From positions 1-64,000 of the forward strand of contig NZ_JACHCR010000019.1 of assembly GCF_014205845.1 (NCBI RefSeq): a stretch of 64,000 nt of DNA, written 5' to 3'. Both the position numbers and the translations under genes were made by a program. The stretch comes from Mucilaginibacter cryoferens. Its GTDB lineage: Bacteria; Bacteroidota; Bacteroidia; Sphingobacteriales; Sphingobacteriaceae. The notes under the pieces are model-generated. The model saw nothing but the letters and a program-made list of their open reading frames with translations. It did not search any database and was not told the DNA's origin. Each line of letters opens with the position of its first letter. The stretch's first letter is position 1. Below are positions 59,052 to 64,000 of the stretch, piece by piece.

Positions 59052-59927
59052 TTAAGGTTTTAATATTTGTTTGCGAAATTCTTCGGGGGTAAAGCCTTCC
59101 GATTTTTTAAAAAATTTGGTAAAGTACGAGTTGTCGCTAAAGTTTAATTTCAAAGAAATGTCGCTGATACTTAATTGCGGGTTGGTAAGCAGCCGCTTGG
59201 CCTCCAATAAAGTACGGTCGCGAATCAGTTCGCCTGCCGAAATGCCTACAAGATCTTTACACACCGCATTGAGGTGATTCGGGGTTATGTACAGCAGTTC
59301 GGCATAATCTTTTGGCAGTTTGATATTGATATAGTGCTGCTCAATTAATTTTTGATAGTTTTTGAGCAAGGTTTGGTTGTAGCTTAACTTGCCCGCAATA
59401 ACCGGATTGGCATTAAGCCTGTTTACGTGTATAAATATCTGCAACATCAGCAGCCTAACCATATCGCTGCCGGCTGCGGCAGGTTGGGCAATTTCCCGGA
59501 GGATTTGTTCGAACAGGTCTTTTACAGCTGTAAAACTATCTGCAGGCATATCAACTACCGCATCTTTTAAATTGCCGTTAAAAAAAGAAAAACCATCCAG
59601 GTATCCAGGCTGTAATAAAAATGCCTGGATAAAGGCTTCAGAAAAGTTAATGATATAACCATCTGTAAAACCCTCAAAATTCCAGGCGTGTACCTGCCCG
59701 GGAATCATAAAATATATTTGACCGGGTTTTACTTCAAAGTTTTCAAAGTCTATACTATGCGTACCTCTTCCCTGGGTAAACAACACCAGGTGGTAAAATG
59801 AATGCCGGTGCGGGAAAAATAAATTTTTATGAGAATTGAGGTAGGCGGCAAACCGGCTTACCAGCAAATCATCCTGACGTACATCAGAGAGCGAGCAAAT
59901 ATCATAAACCGGAATGTTTTGTATCAT
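59052..59927 (-). CDS. AraC-family transcriptional regulator
   Basis: This is a 291-residue regulator with an N-terminal cupin-like sensor (HRHSFYHLVLFTQGRGTHSIDFENFEVKPGQIYFMIPGQVHAWNF). The C-terminal AraC DNA-binding domain has LLEAKRLLTNPQLSISDISLKLNFSDNSYFTKFFKKSEGFTPEEFRK. It differs from the AraC protein at 50 kb in sequence but has the same plan. The DUF983 gene follows after 12 bp. Target and ligand are unknown. Confidence 0.9.
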   Translation of the reverse strand: MIQNIPVYDICSLSDVRQDDLLVSRFAAYLNSHKNLFFPHRHSFYHLVLFTQGRGTHSIDFENFEVKPGQIYFMIPGQVHAWNFEGFTDGYIINFSEAFIQAFLLQPGYLDGFSFFNGNLKDAVVDMPADSFTAVKDLFEQILREIAQPAAAGSDMVRLLMLQIFIHVNRLNANPVIAGKLSYNQTLLKNYQKLIEQHYINIKLPKDYAELLYITPNHLNAVCKDLVGISAGELIRDRTLLEAKRLLTNPQLSISDISLKLNFSDNSYFTKFFKKSEGFTPEEFRKQILKP

Positions 59928-60125
59928 GCATCAAAATTACATACAATACCTTTACTTCAATGGTACTGTATGTAGTTTGAATGGTATTATTTACCGATTT
60001 TTTATTTATAGCTCACCTACTTTAACTCAACGTTGTTGTTAATTGTGGTAAAGAAGGCTTCGTTATTCATGCTGCAGTACTACTTGTTTTAATAAAACGT
60101 TATGCGGTTAAAAATCGCCCGTATA

Positions 60126-61889
<1,764 letters not shown>

Positions 61890-62118
61890 TTACTAAATAA
61901 AATTAATTATAGAGAACTTTTACGTTTGTTTCGACTAAAAGGATTGGTTAATTAAGTGATTTTTTTTGAATAAAAAACAATATAACCGTTTAAACCGACA
62001 AAGTAATCGATGGAATTGTTTAATAATTAAGTTTGAACGGTTTGTTGATTATTAAGCAATTAAGATAGGAGGGAAACAACAGCTTGCCCGGTTAAGGCAA
62101 GCTATTGTAAAAAGGAAG

Positions 62119-63069
62119 TTAATAGGCGCTGGCTGTATTTAGCGCTTCAATGGCTTCGCTGCTTAATTGTAATGTGGCAGCCAGTGTAAGCTCATTCAAT
62201 TGCGGTATGCTTGTGGCGCTCACAATTGGCGCGGTAATGGTTGGTCTGGCAATTAGCCAGGCTAAGGAAACGGCTGCGGGTTTGCTGTTGTACTGCACGG
62301 CTACTTCATCAAGGGTTTTTAAAATGCGCATGCCCCGGTCTGTAAGGTATTTTTTCACCATGCCGCCGCGACTGCTGCCTTCCAAATCAGCTTCGGAACG
62401 GTATTTGCCACTTAAAAAGCCGCTGGCTAACGAAAAGTAGCTGATAACGCCAATGCTTTGCTCTTTAATAAAAGGCTCAAGCGTAGTTTCATATTTTTCC
62501 CTGTCGAAAAGGTTATATTCCGGCTGTAGGCTTTGGTAACTGGCCAGGCCTTTTTCGCGACTAACCTTAAGCGACTCATGCAATCTTTCTACCGAAAAAT
62601 TAGAGGCACCTATGGCGCGTACTTTGCCGTCTTTAATCAGCTGGTCAAAAGCCAGTAAGGTTTCTTCAACAGGTGTTGTGGCATCGTCGTAATGCGATTG
62701 GTACAGATCTATATAATCAGTTTGTAAACGGGTAAGGGAGTCTTCAACCGCTTTTATAATGTAATTTTTTTTGAGTCCTTTTTTATCGGCAGCTATTTCG
62801 GCACCAACCTTGGTGGCAATAATCACTTTAGCACGTTTGCCGCTTTGCTTAAGCCACTTGCCAATTTCTGTTTCAGACTCACCGCCTTTATTACCCGGTA
62901 CCCAGGCCGAGTAAACGTCGGCCGTATCAACGGTATTAAAACCTGCATCTAAAAAGGCATCCAACAGTAATGCTGTATTGTTGCCCTTAACTGTCCACCC
63001 AAACACATTGCCGCCAAAAACTAAAGGAGCTGTTTTGATGCCCGATGAACCCAATTCGCGCTGTTCCAT
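62119..63069 (-). CDS. Aldo/keto reductase
   Basis: This is a 316-residue NADPH-dependent oxidoreductase with a TIM-barrel fold. It starts MEQRELGSSGIKTAPLVFGG. The catalytic tetrad is Asp48 and Tyr53 (NTVDTADVYS), Lys87 (IIATKVGA) and His126 (LYQSHYDD). The closing AVSLAWLIARPTITAPIVSATSIPQLNE is typical of AKR11/AKR12-like bacterial members. The substrate is unknown. It is monocistronic. Confidence 0.93.
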   Translation of the reverse strand: MEQRELGSSGIKTAPLVFGGNVFGWTVKGNNTALLLDAFLDAGFNTVDTADVYSAWVPGNKGGESETEIGKWLKQSGKRAKVIIATKVGAEIAADKKGLKKNYIIKAVEDSLTRLQTDYIDLYQSHYDDATTPVEETLLAFDQLIKDGKVRAIGASNFSVERLHESLKVSREKGLASYQSLQPEYNLFDREKYETTLEPFIKEQSIGVISYFSLASGFLSGKYRSEADLEGSSRGGMVKKYLTDRGMRILKTLDEVAVQYNSKPAAVSLAWLIARPTITAPIVSATSIPQLNELTLAATLQLSSEAIEALNTASAY

Positions 63070-63233
63070 AGTGTGAAATATTAAAAAACTAATTTGATAA
63101 TAAAATGGGTGGGAGGGCGAATTGTTTGTCAGCGGAAGATAATATTTGGAAGTGAATGGTGAGTGGTTAAAAACCTAGGGTGTGATATTTTCCTTTTCAA
63201 CTACTCACTGTTCTCTATTCACTACTCACAAAA

Positions 63234-64000
63234 TCATTTCAATATACTATCCGTAACCTTTACTATATCGTAGCTTATTTTGTTAATAAAGCCCAGTTGT
63301 TCTTTCAGTAAGCTTTCATCGGCGGTAAGGTCGGGCTTTTCAACTTCGGGGAGTGGGGGTACTTTACCTATGTTAAATTCTATGGCTAATCCGTTAAGTT
63401 TTTTATTGCTTTCGTTAAGTACCGAAATGTTTTTTTTGATGAGCCGGAGTGCGTCGGGATGTGGCCGCTGTGCGTTTTTTACCAGGCCGGCTGCTACGGT
63501 GCTGATGTACGATGATAAAATATGATTAAGCACTACAAATTTATGTACCTCTTTTACATTACGCTGTTTGCTTTTAGGCTCAGATGTCATACGCTCAAAA
63601 GTGGCTGATAAATTGGCCGATTTTACATAAACTTCCTTGCGGGCAAGTTTATAAACCGTAGTATCCATTACTTTGTTATTAATGCCTTCGGCAATGGTAA
63701 TAAGGTAGTTAATGTTGGCAACCACCACATCGCGTAGCGTTTGCTCTATCATTTCAAACTCCCAGGTAGGGAATATAAGGTAACTGGCAATCAGTGCGAT
63801 GGAAGAGCCAATGGTGGTATCCAGTATGCGTTCCTGGGCTATGTTTATCAGGCCTACCCCTAAAAATTTAAACAGGATGAGCACATAAGGTGTCATGAAA
63901 ATTACGCTCACCACATAATTTAAACGCTGAAAACTGTAGGCGCCAATCATAAATATGGTGAGTAAAATAAACTGAACGGTGGTATCGGGTATAAAGCTTA
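63234..64000 (-). CDS. FUSC-family membrane protein, C-terminal part (runs off the right edge)
   Basis: The minus-strand frame is open to position 64000, so the gene starts beyond the window; about 255 residues are seen. It begins inside a membrane region (FIPDTTVQFILLTIFMIGAYSFQRLNYVVSVIFMTPYVLILF) with the FUSC-like segment AQERILDTTIGSSIALIASYLIFPTWEFE. A helical cytosolic tail follows. FUSC proteins (YccS/AaeB relatives) are inner-membrane efflux-type transporters. A start at 63950 would cut the membrane region and is not believed. Confidence 0.8.
   Translation of the reverse strand, partial: SFIPDTTVQFILLTIFMIGAYSFQRLNYVVSVIFMTPYVLILFKFLGVGLINIAQERILDTTIGSSIALIASYLIFPTWEFEMIEQTLRDVVVANINYLITIAEGINNKVMDTTVYKLARKEVYVKSANLSATFERMTSEPKSKQRNVKEVHKFVVLNHILSSYISTVAAGLVKNAQRPHPDALRLIKKNISVLNESNKKLNGLAIEFNIGKVPPLPEVEKPDLTADESLLKEQLGFINKISYDIVKVTDSILK

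Overview
This window looks like the chromosome of a Sphingobacteriaceae member (phylum Bacteroidota), most probably Mucilaginibacter or a close relative. The reasons are the moderate GC content, the scarcity of Shine-Dalgarno sites, TAnnTTTG-type -7 boxes, several BlaI/M56 and TonB-plug-like proteins, an OMP_b-brl_3-type outer-membrane receptor, DUF983 and YqgE proteins, and many palindromic intergenic repeats. This is inferred from gene content and style, not from a database search. I found no rRNA, tRNA, CRISPR array, insertion sequence or prophage.

Layout. 1-6.2 kb: the N-terminal part of a large secreted beta-rich surface protein (cut by the left edge), a ModF-like double ATPase, and small stress-type proteins. 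6.2-9.5 kb: the most distinctive block. Three tiny Lys-Asp-Ser-repeat lipoproteins on the minus strand face an ECF sigma factor and a membrane protein that joins a cytosolic anti-sigma-like region to a periplasmic trypsin-like protease. Five copies of GGGTTAC-N15-GTATTAA lie in this block: one before each lipoprotein and two before the sigma factor. This predicts a self-contained, autoregulated envelope-stress regulon. 9.7-28.5 kb: housekeeping genes, with respiratory complex I split into nuoD (minus), nuoAB and nuoC (behind pdxH). Between them lie a JmjC-like protein, a glycosyltransferase, a BaiN-type flavoprotein, SDR, GNAT and fasciclin proteins, icd, purK and purE.

28.5-39.4 kb: a DUF6934-like small gene pair, then two independent BlaI/M56 signalling modules. 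Module 1 has two TACGA-N5-TCGTA operators and a sensor with TonB-plug-like tail domains. Module 2 has three ACTAAT-N2-ATTAGT operators exactly 20 bp apart, a sensor with a 29-residue periodic repeat tail, and an S41 protease. A sugar dehydrogenase and an acyltransferase lie between the modules. 39.4-47.1 kb: a possible endonuclease V-like remnant, an IPT/TIG lipoprotein, threonine aldolase, and an operon ending in a tyrosinase preceded by a Cys-rich membrane protein.

47.4-64 kb: an outer-membrane receptor-like protein with an AraC regulator, a repeat-flanked SDR gene, a two-haem cytochrome, a stand-alone biotin carboxylase, a HAD phosphatase, an ABC exporter, a DUF983 gene with a 48-residue companion and an AraC regulator, a hybrid histidine kinase, an aldo/keto reductase and the C-terminal part of a FUSC-family membrane protein (cut by the right edge). 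Intergenic gaps carry several families of imperfect palindromes shared between loci.
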